DNA of 64,000 nt from Rossellomorea sp. BNER (lineage in GTDB: Bacteria; Bacillota; Bacilli; Bacillales; Bacillaceae_B): the NCBI GenBank assembly GCA_024213275.1, contig JANAVG010000009.1, positions 1-64,000 on the forward strand, written 5' to 3'. The position numbers were made by a program, and so were the translations under genes. Positions 44,711 through 53,190 of the stretch are shown in pieces (position 1 is the first letter of the stretch; every line of letters begins with the position of its first letter). Below the pieces are notes generated by a model. It was given only the letters and a program-made list of their open reading frames with translations, had not been told where the DNA came from and did no database searches.

Positions 44711-45833
44711 TTAACCATTTACATGAATGCCTCGAATCAACCGGAATAGCTGACAAGTAGTGAAGCGTAAATTGTCAGCAGTGACTTCTTTATCCATTGC
44801 CTCTTTTAGAGACATGGGTTCGTTCATAATTGAAAACAAAGCTGTGAATCCCTCAGAATTCAGGCTAGAACCTTTCTCGGAAATGGCCCCGGCAAGGGCG
44901 ATGACCGGGATACCGTGTATTTTTGCAAGCTTTGCTATACCTAGAGGAGCTTTCCCCATTGAGGTTTGCCCATCGATTTTCCCTTCCCCTGTGATAACAA
45001 AATCCACCTCTTGTATTTTTTCTTCCATGTTCGTTAAGTCAATGATTAACTGAACACCTGACTGTAGTTCCGCTTGTAGGAAACCTGCAAAGGCAGCTCC
45101 AAGTCCTCCTGCCGCCCCTGCCCCACTAATGCTTTGTATGTCCAACCCTATTTTATGAAAAGCAACCTGTGAGAAGCTTTTCATTCCCACATCAAGTTCC
45201 TCTAACATTTTAGGCGTCGCTCCCTTTTGGGGACCATACACATACGTTGCTCCATTTGGTCCATAAAGAGGATTTTTAACATCACAAGTCAGGGTGAACA
45301 TGAGTGGCATCAATTTTACGAATGCGATGAAGTTCTCCTCCTCCTAAGCCTACCTCTTCACTGTTTTCATCTAAAAAAACATACCCAAGCGCCTGCAGCA
45401 TCCCAATCCCAACATCATTAGTAGCACTTCCACCGAGCCCGATAACAAAGTCGCGGCAGCCTTTTTCAATGGCATCACAAATTAGTTCACCTACGCCATA
45501 GGTCGTAGTAATGGAAGGGTTACGATCAATGATAGGAACGAGTGGCAAACCACAAGCTGCCGAAACCTCAATAACGGCTGTTTTTCCATCACCTAAAATA
45601 CCGTATTCAGCTACTACTGTTTGACTTAAAGGTCCAGTGACTCTTTTTTTAATTATGCGTCCATCTGTTGCTTGAACCAATGCTTCAACTGTTCCTTCGC
45701 CCCCGTCAGCAAGAGGTACAGACAAAATTCCCGCATCCGTAAACACATCTCTTATCCCTAATGAAATGGCTTTACTCGCTTCACTAGATGAAATACTTCC
45801 TTTAAATGAATCGATTGCAACGAGAACTTTCAA
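44711..45833 (-). pseudogene. glxK: Glycerate kinase, frameshifted by internal deletion
   Basis: The N-terminal part (KVLVAIDSFKGSISSSEAS, DGGEGTV, GLGGSATNDVGIGMLQALG) runs to HVHPDL and a TGA at about 45283; the C-terminal part (CDVKNPLYGPNGATYVYGPQ, GAGAAGGLGAAFAGF, ITGEGKIDGQTSMGKAP) continues in another frame. In the intact copy at 12510-13697 the two parts are joined by several more residues, so bases were lost near 45290-45310. The start is a TTG at 45833 after AAGGAAGGTG. It would encode about 380 residues if intact. Confidence 0.85.
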
Positions 45834-45870
45834 CTTTATTTCACCTTCCTTCAAAGTTCCTAGAAATAAT

Positions 45871-45946
45871 GGGGCTGTCTTAATAAGGGTTGGGACCATA
45901 ATGGTTGTTGAAATATTGTTCCTGACACCTTGGTTTTAGAACAGCC
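45871..45946. repeat. Family-2 MITE-like element, short copy
   Basis: Starts GGGGCTGTCTTAATAAGGG and ends TTTTAGAACAGCC, with GGGACCATAATGGTTGTTG and TTCCTGACACC blocks shared with the other copies. At 76 bp it lacks part of the body. It adjoins the 5' end of the broken glycerate kinase. Confidence 0.65.
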
Positions 45947-46133
45947 TTATACCGATACCTCCTATATTAAATATAGTACCATTGATTGATAGAATTGAAG
46001 GTGAATAGTATGACTAACCTGTTTATACTATGTTTAACCAAAATAATAATATTCATTTTGATATAGGGTCAGAGAGAAAAAGCATATTAAGACGCTAAAC
46101 AGTCTTCTCCAACATTAGTGAATGTTGATACTG

Positions 46134-46220
46134 TCACGTTCGTTCATTGCCCACAGCAAGAGCATCCAAGTTAATAGCATAGGCAACAGACTTGCTGCGT
46201 AAGGGATTCATGAATTGCAT
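46134..46220 (-). other. Possible coding remnant beside the 52-bp array
   Basis: The minus strand reads MQFMNPLRSKSVAYAINLDA then LAVGNERT before a TGA. The composition is protein-like, but there is no binding site and no recognised family. It may be the end of a decayed gene. Confidence 0.25.
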
Positions 46221-46253
46221 GGCCGAATATGAGCTGTAGCGACAGCGGACCGA

Positions 46254-46769
46254 GCGTACCGTGATATTGACCGAGAAACGAAATGGCGGCATCCTAAGCA
46301 ACCATTCGTTCCGTGATATTGCCCGAAAACCGAAATGGCGGCATCCTAAGCGGCCATTCGTTCCGTGATATTGACCGAGAGCCGTAATGACGGCATCCTA
46401 AGCGGCCATTCGTTCCGTGATATTGACTAAAAGACGAAATCACGGCATCCAAAGCAACCATTCGTTCCGTGATATTGACCGAAAACCGAAATGGCGGCAT
46501 CCTAAGCGACCAATCATACCGTGATATTGACCAAAAGCCGAAATGACGGCATCCTAAGCGATCGAGCGTACCGTGATATTGTGTGAAAGACGATATGACG
46601 GCATCCAAAGCAACCATTCGTGCCGCGATATTGCCCGAAAACCGAAATGGCGGCATCCAAAGCGGCCATTCGTGCCGCGATATTGCCCGAAAACCGATAT
46701 GACGGCATCCAAAGCGACCAATCATACCGTGATATTGACCGAAAACCGAAATGACGGCATCCAAAGGAA
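46254..46769. repeat. Ten-copy 52-bp tandem repeat
   Basis: GATATT, the start marker of the unit, occurs at 46263, 46315, 46367, 46419, 46471, 46523, 46575, 46627, 46679 and 46731: a strict 52-bp period. The unit is roughly CCGTGATATTGACCGAAAAC followed by CGAAATGRCGGCATCCWAAG and CRACCATTCGT. Copies differ at scattered positions. CCGT/ACGG and CCGC/GCGG arms change together in several copies. No stop codon occurs in any minus-strand frame, so long spurious reading frames cross it. Confidence 0.92.
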
Positions 46770-46833
46770 CAAATTGAAGCCTAGTAAATTAATTAAAGGT
46801 CCTAGGATTTCAGAGAAATTCTGTTAAAAATAA

Positions 46834-47748
46834 TTAATCATTATTCACATAATGTGAGGATTTACCTCGTCTAATTAGTATGAAGTTGTTTGTAAGAACA
46901 TTTCGAATGGTTTTTTTGTCCTTAATGGTGTTACACCATTCATATATATCGCTAATGGTAATTTTGCTTTTTGGAAAAAGTAGCTTAAACTCTTCTACAT
47001 TCCTTAAAACAGCAGATTCGTATTCTTCTCTGCCACCACAACTACTACATATTAAGGTTGTTTTCTTAAGATGATTATAAAATGTTTGACAAACTGGACA
47101 GGTCATACCTTTTTTAAGTTGATCATAGTGGTATTCAGGTAACCGATTGAAAGGTGTCTCTTTTAAATGAAGAGATAATAATTGTTTCGCTAATTTTGAG
47201 TGGGTATCTTTTATGTTAGACGGCCGCTTTTTCATTTTATCCATGAAGCGATTAAGCTGTGTTGGGAAAATAATAGGTAGATTTAGAGGTGATTGATATA
47301 GATGGAATTCAGGGTTTACGAAGATGAGGTATGATTCAATGGAGATGTTAAATCCAAGGTCCTGAAGTAATCGTCGAAATAAGGATTCATTTCTTTGCAA
47401 TTGAAGCAAGGGATTCTTTATTTCCGTTCTTGATATTGAATACCACCTATCTCCTTCGATAAAAAAGTCACTTTCATAGTTCTTGACTTCGAAAATGTAA
47501 ATCGTATTTGAGGAAATGATCAACGAATCGATTTGAAATAATGTGTTGTTATATTCTAGCAGTAGATCGTTTAAAACGATCCTGTCATTTGAGAGTGGCT
47601 TTATCCATTCATCAAATTTTTCCTCCCCTTTGTAGCCTTTTTCAAGGTTCAAATAGTAATTTTCTTCTTTGGCTGCTAAATTCATACGAACATTTAAAGA
47701 TCTCATAATTTTTAATTCTAATGACTCGTAGCGAGGCTTCATAATCAA
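46834..47748 (-). CDS. NERD-domain protein with zinc ribbon
   Basis: A 304-residue soluble protein. The nuclease-related domain covers about 30-140, with KGYKGEEKFDEW, FQIDSLIISS (Asp near 74) and IYIFEVKNY (Glu-x-Lys near 87-89), the restriction-endonuclease-like catalytic pattern. A zinc ribbon (CPVC...CSSC, about 217-238) and a C-terminal helical segment follow. The start is a TTG 9 bp after AAGGAG. Such proteins are widespread in Bacillaceae with unknown function; a nucleic-acid role is inferred. Confidence 0.85.
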   Translation of the reverse strand: MIMKPRYESLELKIMRSLNVRMNLAAKEENYYLNLEKGYKGEEKFDEWIKPLSNDRIVLNDLLLEYNNTLFQIDSLIISSNTIYIFEVKNYESDFFIEGDRWYSISRTEIKNPLLQLQRNESLFRRLLQDLGFNISIESYLIFVNPEFHLYQSPLNLPIIFPTQLNRFMDKMKKRPSNIKDTHSKLAKQLLSLHLKETPFNRLPEYHYDQLKKGMTCPVCQTFYNHLKKTTLICSSCGGREEYESAVLRNVEEFKLLFPKSKITISDIYEWCNTIKDKKTIRNVLTNNFILIRRGKSSHYVNND

Positions 47749-47864
47749 TATACATATCTCCTTTCTTCTTTAACTTAATAATATGTCTTATTGAAAACAT
47801 TTCAATAAAAAAGCCCTCAGCCATATCTCAATTAACAATGGCTAGAGCTTTACTAAATAAAATT

Positions 47865-48242
47865 CTATAATTTATTATCAACATCAGAAGTATCTACATC
47901 TTCACCAAACCAATCATGCAGCTTTTGCTTGGCCTTTTCTTTTACATCATCGTCGATATACATGGCAACTTGAAGTAAAGCAACCCCCAAGGCGCCTAAA
48001 TCATCCGTGTAGCCTAGACCAACTGCAACGTCCGGAATTAAATCCAACGGAAAAATAAAATAACCCAAAGCACCAATGATCGTTGCTCTCGCTTTGACTG
48101 GGAGATCTGGCTTTTGTAAAGTGAAGTATAGCAATAATGCTGTATAAACAACAGAGTGCCCTGCTTTCAATGCGAATTTTTTTAATTTTTCCCAAAAGCT
48201 TTTGTCTGAATAGTGCCCATCCATATTTTTAAATTTATCCAT
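47865..48242 (-). CDS. YkvA family (DUF1232) membrane protein
   Basis: A 125-residue protein with the DUF1232 core LPVKARATIIGALGYFIFPL-DLIPD-VAVGLGYTDDLGALGVAL, that is, a membrane-inserted hairpin followed by the conserved DLIPD...GY.DD motif (near residues 65-80). The rest is helical and charged. It has only a distant ribosome binding site. Function is unknown. Confidence 0.85.
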   Translation of the reverse strand: MDKFKNMDGHYSDKSFWEKLKKFALKAGHSVVYTALLLYFTLQKPDLPVKARATIIGALGYFIFPLDLIPDVAVGLGYTDDLGALGVALLQVAMYIDDDVKEKAKQKLHDWFGEDVDTSDVDNKL

Positions 48243-48495
48243 TTAAAGCAGCCAACCCCTCCAAAAGTAATAAGTCTATTATACTGTTATTTATTAAAAA
48301 AACCCAAGTATTTTACTTATTAATTTTATTATACAATTTATATATTCCAACCCCAACTAATAGGTTATTATCCTATATTTCTGAAAAAATAATGCGACGG
48401 ACGTAAGGGGGTTGGCGGTTTTCTGGTAAAGTTAATATTAACTATAATAACCGTGGTTAGGTACTCTTTATTACCATAAAGATATAACAGAAAGT

Positions 48496-49326
48496 GTGAA
48501 AAATATGCGACTTTTTCGTCCTTTGCAACCCCCTATATTACAACATGGATTAATAGATTCTAATTATCGATATCGCGAATATTTACCTTCCAAAAGTCTC
48601 GAACCTTATATTGCTTGCTACTGGACCGTTGAATTCAATGCCTCACATACAGATAAACTGCATCGTATTATACCAGATGGTTGCGTGGATATTATTTTTG
48701 ACCTAAAGGCATCTTCTTTGTCTAAAGGAGCCTTTGCTACAGGATTGATGACCCAATTTGAAGTGATAACCCTTTCTCAAAACTGTTCCTTATTTGGAAT
48801 TCGCTTTTTTATAGATACTGCACATCTATTTTTCACTTATCCTGTTTCAGAGTTTATAGGAAACCATGTTTTTCTGGAAGATATATGGGGAAATGATAGT
48901 GCTTATCTTGTAGAAGATATCCTTTCATCAACTCGAATTTCAGAAATAATCGAAAAGGTTGAATCAAGGTTATTGAAATTCCTATTGTTGAATGAAACAA
49001 AAACTGATGACTTACTGGAAACAAGCATGCAGTATATGTTTTTCCATAAGGGAATGATTTCAATTCGGACTTTATCGGAAGAACTCAGTTACAGTGAAAG
49101 GCATTTAAGAAGAAGATTTCAAAAGGAACTGGGAGTGAGCCCAAAAGAGTTATTAAGTATCATTAGATTTCAAAGTCTACTGCAAGAACTATATCTTAAA
49201 CCACAGTTTCATTTTAGTGATATTTCTTTAAAATATGGATATTATGATCAACCTCATTTTATCAAAAGTTTTAAATATCTTTACGGCATCTCTCCTTCGA
49301 AAATTTTTAAGTCTGATCCTCATTGA
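48496..49326 (+). CDS. AraC-family transcriptional regulator
   Basis: A 276-residue regulator with an N-terminal sensory domain (YLPSKSLEPYIACYWTVEF, IIPDGCVDIIFDL) of the type found before many AraC domains, and a C-terminal double helix-turn-helix (SIRTLSEELSYSERHLRRRF, FSDISLKYGYYDQPHFIKSF). It starts at GTG; the binding site is weak. The VOC protein gene follows about 95 bp later on the same strand and may be its target. Confidence 0.87.
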   Translation: MKNMRLFRPLQPPILQHGLIDSNYRYREYLPSKSLEPYIACYWTVEFNASHTDKLHRIIPDGCVDIIFDLKASSLSKGAFATGLMTQFEVITLSQNCSLFGIRFFIDTAHLFFTYPVSEFIGNHVFLEDIWGNDSAYLVEDILSSTRISEIIEKVESRLLKFLLLNETKTDDLLETSMQYMFFHKGMISIRTLSEELSYSERHLRRRFQKELGVSPKELLSIIRFQSLLQELYLKPQFHFSDISLKYGYYDQPHFIKSFKYLYGISPSKIFKSDPH

Positions 49327-49421
49327 TGTCCGTTTTTTACAATTCAAATATAGCAATCGAAGGTAAACTATTCATTGAATCTAATTGTACAATCAATTTA
49401 TCGATAGGAGGTACTTCATTT

Positions 49422-49844
49422 ATGAAACCACGAATTACCGTCATTACATTGGGTGTTGATGATTTGGAAAGATCAGTAGCATTCTATCGCGACGGACTTG
49501 GATTACCGACACAAGGAATAGTGGGCAAGGAATTTGAGCATGGTGCTGTTGCCTTTTTCGACCTGCAAGCAGGCTTAAAACTCGCGATTTGGAATCGCAA
49601 AGATATCGCCCACGAAGCAAAGGTGCGTCAAACCTCACCAAGTTCAACCGAATGTACGATTGGTCACAATGTTGGTAGTAAAGAAGAAGTGGATCTAGTA
49701 ATGGATCAGGCCAAAAAGGCTGGAGCCGTTATAACCGACCCGCCTCATGACGCTTTTTGGGGTGGATATTCTGGCCACTTCCAAGACCCAGACGGCCATT
49801 TGTGGGAGGTTGTCTGGAATCCACAGTGGGAGATGAATGAATAA
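49422..49844 (+). CDS. VOC-superfamily protein
   Basis: A 140-residue protein with one VOC module pair: MKPRITVITLGVDDLERSVA, FYRDGLGLP, DPPHDAFWGGYSGHFQDPDG and HLWEVVWNP (Glu metal ligand). ATG at 49422 lies 9 bp after AGGAGG; reading further upstream has no site and would overlap the AraC gene end. Glyoxalase/bleomycin-resistance-like family; substrate unknown. Confidence 0.87.
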   Translation: MKPRITVITLGVDDLERSVAFYRDGLGLPTQGIVGKEFEHGAVAFFDLQAGLKLAIWNRKDIAHEAKVRQTSPSSTECTIGHNVGSKEEVDLVMDQAKKAGAVITDPPHDAFWGGYSGHFQDPDGHLWEVVWNPQWEMNE

Positions 49845-49923
49845 CTTTAACCAATTCTTATATAAAGCTCAAGTGAAAAACTATTTTACCTAAGTATGGG
49901 TATAGTCATATCTATTCATCTTC

Positions 49924-49961
49924 AAAAAATGGACTGCCGTTTTGACGACAGTCCATTTTTT
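49924..49961. terminator. Bidirectional terminator between convergent genes
   Basis: AAAAAATGGACTG and CAGTCCATTTTTT form a 13-bp perfect stem, with T-runs on both strands, between the plus-strand VOC gene and the minus-strand gene ending at 49978. Confidence 0.8.
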
Positions 49962-49977
49962 GTGAGGTGCCTAACCA

Positions 49978-50775
49978 CTATGAATCAGACTTCCACCGAT
50001 ATCGATATTGAATAAAAGCAGTATGGTCTTCTGTAAAGTTCGTCCAACGGTCCCAGACGCTGGATTTTTTCACCTCACGTTTAGACACAACAGGTACGGC
50101 TTCCCCAGCTTCTATATAAACCGGCCCGAACTCAAAGACATCCATCACTTCTTTTTCACGATTTAAAAACGCAATTTCCATTTGAACCAACAGACCTTGG
50201 TCCTCAAAGTTTTTAACCATCACTAGATTATCATAGCTTGAGTTCCGGCAATTTGTGCTTGAAAAGCAGTTTTGTTGGGAGGCAGCTAGAACGGCGACAA
50301 CTGGATCGTCTTCAGTAGGCTCAGCTTCCTCAAATTGCTCCTGTGCACGATCTAAAATCATACTGTAATCATGCTTTTGCCCCGCCGGCATAATGAAAAT
50401 AAAAATCATTAAAATATTAAAGCATAAAGTACCCATTACGAGAAAAAGCTTCCCGTGGATCCCCATCCATTCTCGAACTGGAGTACGTTGGATGAGGCTT
50501 ATGACGCTCGTAACCAAAAACACAAGCACAAATAGTCCAACCACGACAATCATCATCATTTTAACTTCTTCCCACTTTGGCAAAAACGGCAATTGGTAAT
50601 CGGACCAATATTGGAAATTGATCACAGTGGCAATTCCGTATACGACAAGCCACACAGAGGCACAAAGGAACAAATGGCGAAAAAGAATATGATAATGACG
50701 ATGTTCAAGAACCGCAAATAGAAACATGACCATCGGAATGCTTCCAAGTAGAATTAAAAAGTATGTAAGAATCAT
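49978..50775 (-). CDS. Unknown membrane protein
   Basis: A 265-residue protein with four membrane helices in the first 140 residues (about 3-22, 32-50, 72-93, 109-130) and an extracytoplasmic C-terminal domain of about 130 residues with two Cys close together (NCFSSTNC), which could form a disulfide. It overlaps the upstream gene by 4 bp (ATGA) and has a strong AAGGAGGGG site. I do not recognise the family. It most likely acts with the upstream protein. Confidence 0.8.
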   Translation of the reverse strand: MILTYFLILLGSIPMVMFLFAVLEHRHYHILFRHLFLCASVWLVVYGIATVINFQYWSDYQLPFLPKWEEVKMMMIVVVGLFVLVFLVTSVISLIQRTPVREWMGIHGKLFLVMGTLCFNILMIFIFIMPAGQKHDYSMILDRAQEQFEEAEPTEDDPVVAVLAASQQNCFSSTNCRNSSYDNLVMVKNFEDQGLLVQMEIAFLNREKEVMDVFEFGPVYIEAGEAVPVVSKREVKKSSVWDRWTNFTEDHTAFIQYRYRWKSDS

Positions 50776-51647
50776 AGGTTCCCCTCCTTCGGAAAACGAA
50801 AAGACTCGTCCTCACACGAAAGCGTCATCTCAGGGACCTTGATCTCCATTGGGAATAGCGGAGATACTGCAGAACTCGTTTTATTCATTAATGTTTGCTT
50901 CATTTTTTCAAAATCATCCGGGTTGGATTTCACACGACTAAATATGTAAAAATATTCATCATGCCAATAAGTATAGACCTGCCAATGCATCCAGCGCCAG
51001 CCTAATCCTGTCATCATTCTTACTTTTGAGACGCCAAGCTTATGGGCTTTTTGGAAAGGAAGCTTTGTAAGCTTTCGAATAATGATAAAAGCAGCATGCA
51101 AGTCTTTAAGCCAATTATTCAAACAAATATGCTTGGTCTCTCTCCATAATAATGAACTTGATGGGTCGTTCCCTATTTCATAAAAGTTTTGCAATCTCTC
51201 AAAAAGCGCTACAACAAATTCAGCTTCCTGGCGATCCATTTGAATGGTTGCAAGTACATCCTCAAAGTCTTTAAGAATAGCGAAAACTTCCAAATAAATC
51301 TGAAAAGCTTCAAATCTTTTATTTTTTTTCATATAGGTTGGTCGTAAATGTCGATTTCTTTCAGGATTAAAAAATACATCGGCAATCTCCAAAAGTGCCT
51401 GTGCATCCGCTTCCACCGACTTACATTGTTCAAGAGAAGCTCGGTCAGACAATATCTTCATTTGATCGGCTTGATGTTCAATCAAACAACCGTAATTCCT
51501 GTTTTCTTTTTCAAAAAGAACCCATTCTAAAATTCGATCTTGCTGTTCATAAACGAGCCTCCGCCTACAGTCATCAACCCTTGGGATCACCGACCGAAGC
51601 CCTTCATGCTGAAGCCTACACTCCACTATATCCTTTCGATTATCCAT
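50772..51647 (-). CDS. Unknown soluble protein
   Basis: A 291-residue protein without signal peptide or membrane helix, largely helical and rich in charged and aromatic residues (for example GLGWRWMHWQVYTYWHDEYF). The start follows AGGGTGATGTT. It is coupled by a 4-bp overlap to the membrane protein downstream, so the two form one functional unit. I do not recognise the family or role. Confidence 0.8.
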   Translation of the reverse strand: MDNRKDIVECRLQHEGLRSVIPRVDDCRRRLVYEQQDRILEWVLFEKENRNYGCLIEHQADQMKILSDRASLEQCKSVEADAQALLEIADVFFNPERNRHLRPTYMKKNKRFEAFQIYLEVFAILKDFEDVLATIQMDRQEAEFVVALFERLQNFYEIGNDPSSSLLWRETKHICLNNWLKDLHAAFIIIRKLTKLPFQKAHKLGVSKVRMMTGLGWRWMHWQVYTYWHDEYFYIFSRVKSNPDDFEKMKQTLMNKTSSAVSPLFPMEIKVPEMTLSCEDESFRFPKEGNL

Positions 51648-51781
51648 AACATCACCCTTAAAACAAAATTCAACTTTACTATTAGTTTTTTAGAAATGGC
51701 TTTTTATAATAAAATTCACAATCATATGTAGCAACACAAACAATATAATAACATCTATTTACATGTTTGAGTGGAATATTT

Positions 51782-51937
51782 TTGAAAACGGAAGGTGAAC
51801 AATGGATTGGTGAAGTGACCAAAACGGTTAAGGAATTGGATTTTAATCTTATTACGAATAGTTTTTTGATAGTGGTTGGTCTATCAAGTTTCATTTATGC
51901 CGTCTGGACATTTGTTGAAAAGAAATTAGATAAATAA
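51782..51937 (+). CDS. Possible 51-residue single-span membrane protein
   Basis: The frame reads LKTEGEQWIGEVTKTVKELD then FNLITNSFLIVVGLSSFIYA and VWTFVEKKLDK: a polar N-terminus, one membrane helix and a basic tail. The composition is convincing, but only TTG starts are available and no clear ribosome binding site is seen, so the start is uncertain and it may be a remnant. Confidence 0.4.
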   Translation: MKTEGEQWIGEVTKTVKELDFNLITNSFLIVVGLSSFIYAVWTFVEKKLDK

Positions 51938-52104
51938 TTTTCACACAAACGGATTTTACGAATGGTAGAAACCTCTTTGTACTCTAATTTCAAGACCAAT
52001 GGTAATAATTTTTTTTGATAATGTATCAAATTACCAAAACAAATGTTTTGAATATTAGGAAAATGGTTAGTATAATAGAAAAAAGGTCAAGGAGTTGATT
52101 TTTC

Positions 52105-52296
52105 ATGGAAAAGAAATTGCTCAATTCACCACAACACGAAGTAATCATGGATTCCCTATTTGCTGAAATGGTGTTAGACAAAGCACTTTTTAAATTCCGA
52201 AAAGAGAAAATCCAACAGAAAATCGACCAGTCTTTACGAGACAGAAACAAAAAAGAATTCTTACGCTTAACAGAGGAATTAAAGAACATTTCTTAA
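52105..52296 (+). CDS. IDEAL-domain protein
   Basis: A 63-residue protein that is almost only an IDEAL domain: LFAEMVLDKALFKFRKEKIQ, QKIDQSLRDRNKKEFLRLTE. It starts after CAAGGAGTTGATTTTTC. IDEAL domains occur in Bacillaceae in small regulators and adaptor proteins (for example near ComK control and UPF0302 proteins), usually as protein-protein contact modules. The partner here is not evident. Confidence 0.85.
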   Translation: MEKKLLNSPQHEVIMDSLFAEMVLDKALFKFRKEKIQQKIDQSLRDRNKKEFLRLTEELKNIS

Positions 52297-52354
52297 CTAA
52301 TGTAGTATGCATTTCGGAATAATAAACTTAATATACTCAAGGTCAATCAAGAAA

Positions 52355-52467
52355 GGGGCTGTCCCAAAAGGGGTCCGAAACCACTATGATTCTCCATATA
52401 TAGAAGGGGTTCCTTAGGAATTCTTCTATATATGGAAGTTGTGGTTCCTGACCATTGGGACAACCCC
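52355..52467. repeat. Family-2 MITE-like element, complete copy
   Basis: Starts GGGGCTGTCCCAAAAGGGG and ends ATTGGGACAACCCC (inverted ends). Inside, CCATATATAGAAG and CTTCTATATATGG pair, as do GAAACCACTATG-like and GTGGTTCCTG blocks, so the whole 113 bp can fold into one long hairpin. Confidence 0.75.
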
Positions 52468-52524
52468 TTTTTTGTTGTACCAGGCACCTTAATGTAACAA
52501 AAAGCTGATAGGGATGATTCCTGA

Positions 52525-52983
52525 TCAGTTTAAAGGTTTCTTATATATAAACTTGGTCATAGCTTTTTTCAATAACAACCCGACGCCTACACCGGGAATC
52601 ATAAAAAGCATTGGCAGCCAGACGGGGCCTAATACTATACCAAATAACTCTAAATTCGAGGAATAAATCAATCCTACCGTTACAAAATAGGCGCCAAAAA
52701 CAAAAGGAAGAAAGGAATAGGGTTCTTCTCCTGCCCCTGCATCCTTAAATGCATCCCACATGGCAAAGAAATATAAACAAGGATAAAACATCAACCATTG
52801 ATCATTCGTTACTTGAATCGCTTTTGGTATGTCCCCTTGAAAACTAGAGATAATCGCTACATTGAAATTTGCTTGCACATTGATAAGGACTTCCAAAATC
52901 ATTATCACAATGCCCTTTATATATTTACCGTTTAATAATTGCCCAAAGCCGGGCAATGCAATACTCCATAAGAGTTTCTCCAT
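52525..52983 (-). CDS. Small multi-pass membrane protein
   Basis: A 152-residue protein with about four membrane helices and the start LWSIALPGFGQLLNGKYIKG, the PG-GQ-NG-Y motif of TM2-/DUF5683-like membrane proteins. It starts 4 bp after the stop of the 48-residue gene upstream, and the DUF3231 gene precedes both, so they may be one transcript. Function is unknown. Confidence 0.75.
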   Translation of the reverse strand: MEKLLWSIALPGFGQLLNGKYIKGIVIMILEVLINVQANFNVAIISSFQGDIPKAIQVTNDQWLMFYPCLYFFAMWDAFKDAGAGEEPYSFLPFVFGAYFVTVGLIYSSNLELFGIVLGPVWLPMLFMIPGVGVGLLLKKAMTKFIYKKPLN

Positions 52984-52987
52984 ACAC

Positions 52988-53134
52988 TTACCCTTTTCTT
53001 TTGGCTAATTCATCACGGTCCGCTGCTAGTGGGGGTTGCTCCATCCAACCGTTGTCAATCATAATGTTGGCTCCATCTTCAGAGTATCGGTAGGTAAATA
53101 AGGGGGACGAATAAAAATGATGATCCGTTTCCAT
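52988..53134 (-). CDS. 48-residue protein, unknown
   Basis: Reads METDHHFYSSPLFTYRYSED then GANIMIDNGWMEQPPLAADR and DELAKRKG. The ATG lies 7 bp after AGGAGTG, and the stop is 4 bp before the next gene start. It is soluble, acidic and rich in aromatic residues. No family is recognised, but the binding site and tight spacing support a real gene. Confidence 0.65.
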   Translation of the reverse strand: METDHHFYSSPLFTYRYSEDGANIMIDNGWMEQPPLAADRDELAKRKG

Positions 53135-53190
53135 TGCTATCACTCCTAGTTTCTATCCTTTTCATTCCGAAGTAAGACTTCAAAGAGAGG

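Noticed and set aside
46294..46764. Long minus-strand reading frame of 156 codons across the 52-bp array
   Set aside because: It exists only because the repeat unit has no stop in any minus-strand frame; 52 is not a multiple of three, there is no binding site, and the composition is unlike a folded protein.
46254..46769. CRISPR-like array
   Set aside because: The whole 52-bp unit is conserved, there are no unique spacers, and no cas genes are present.
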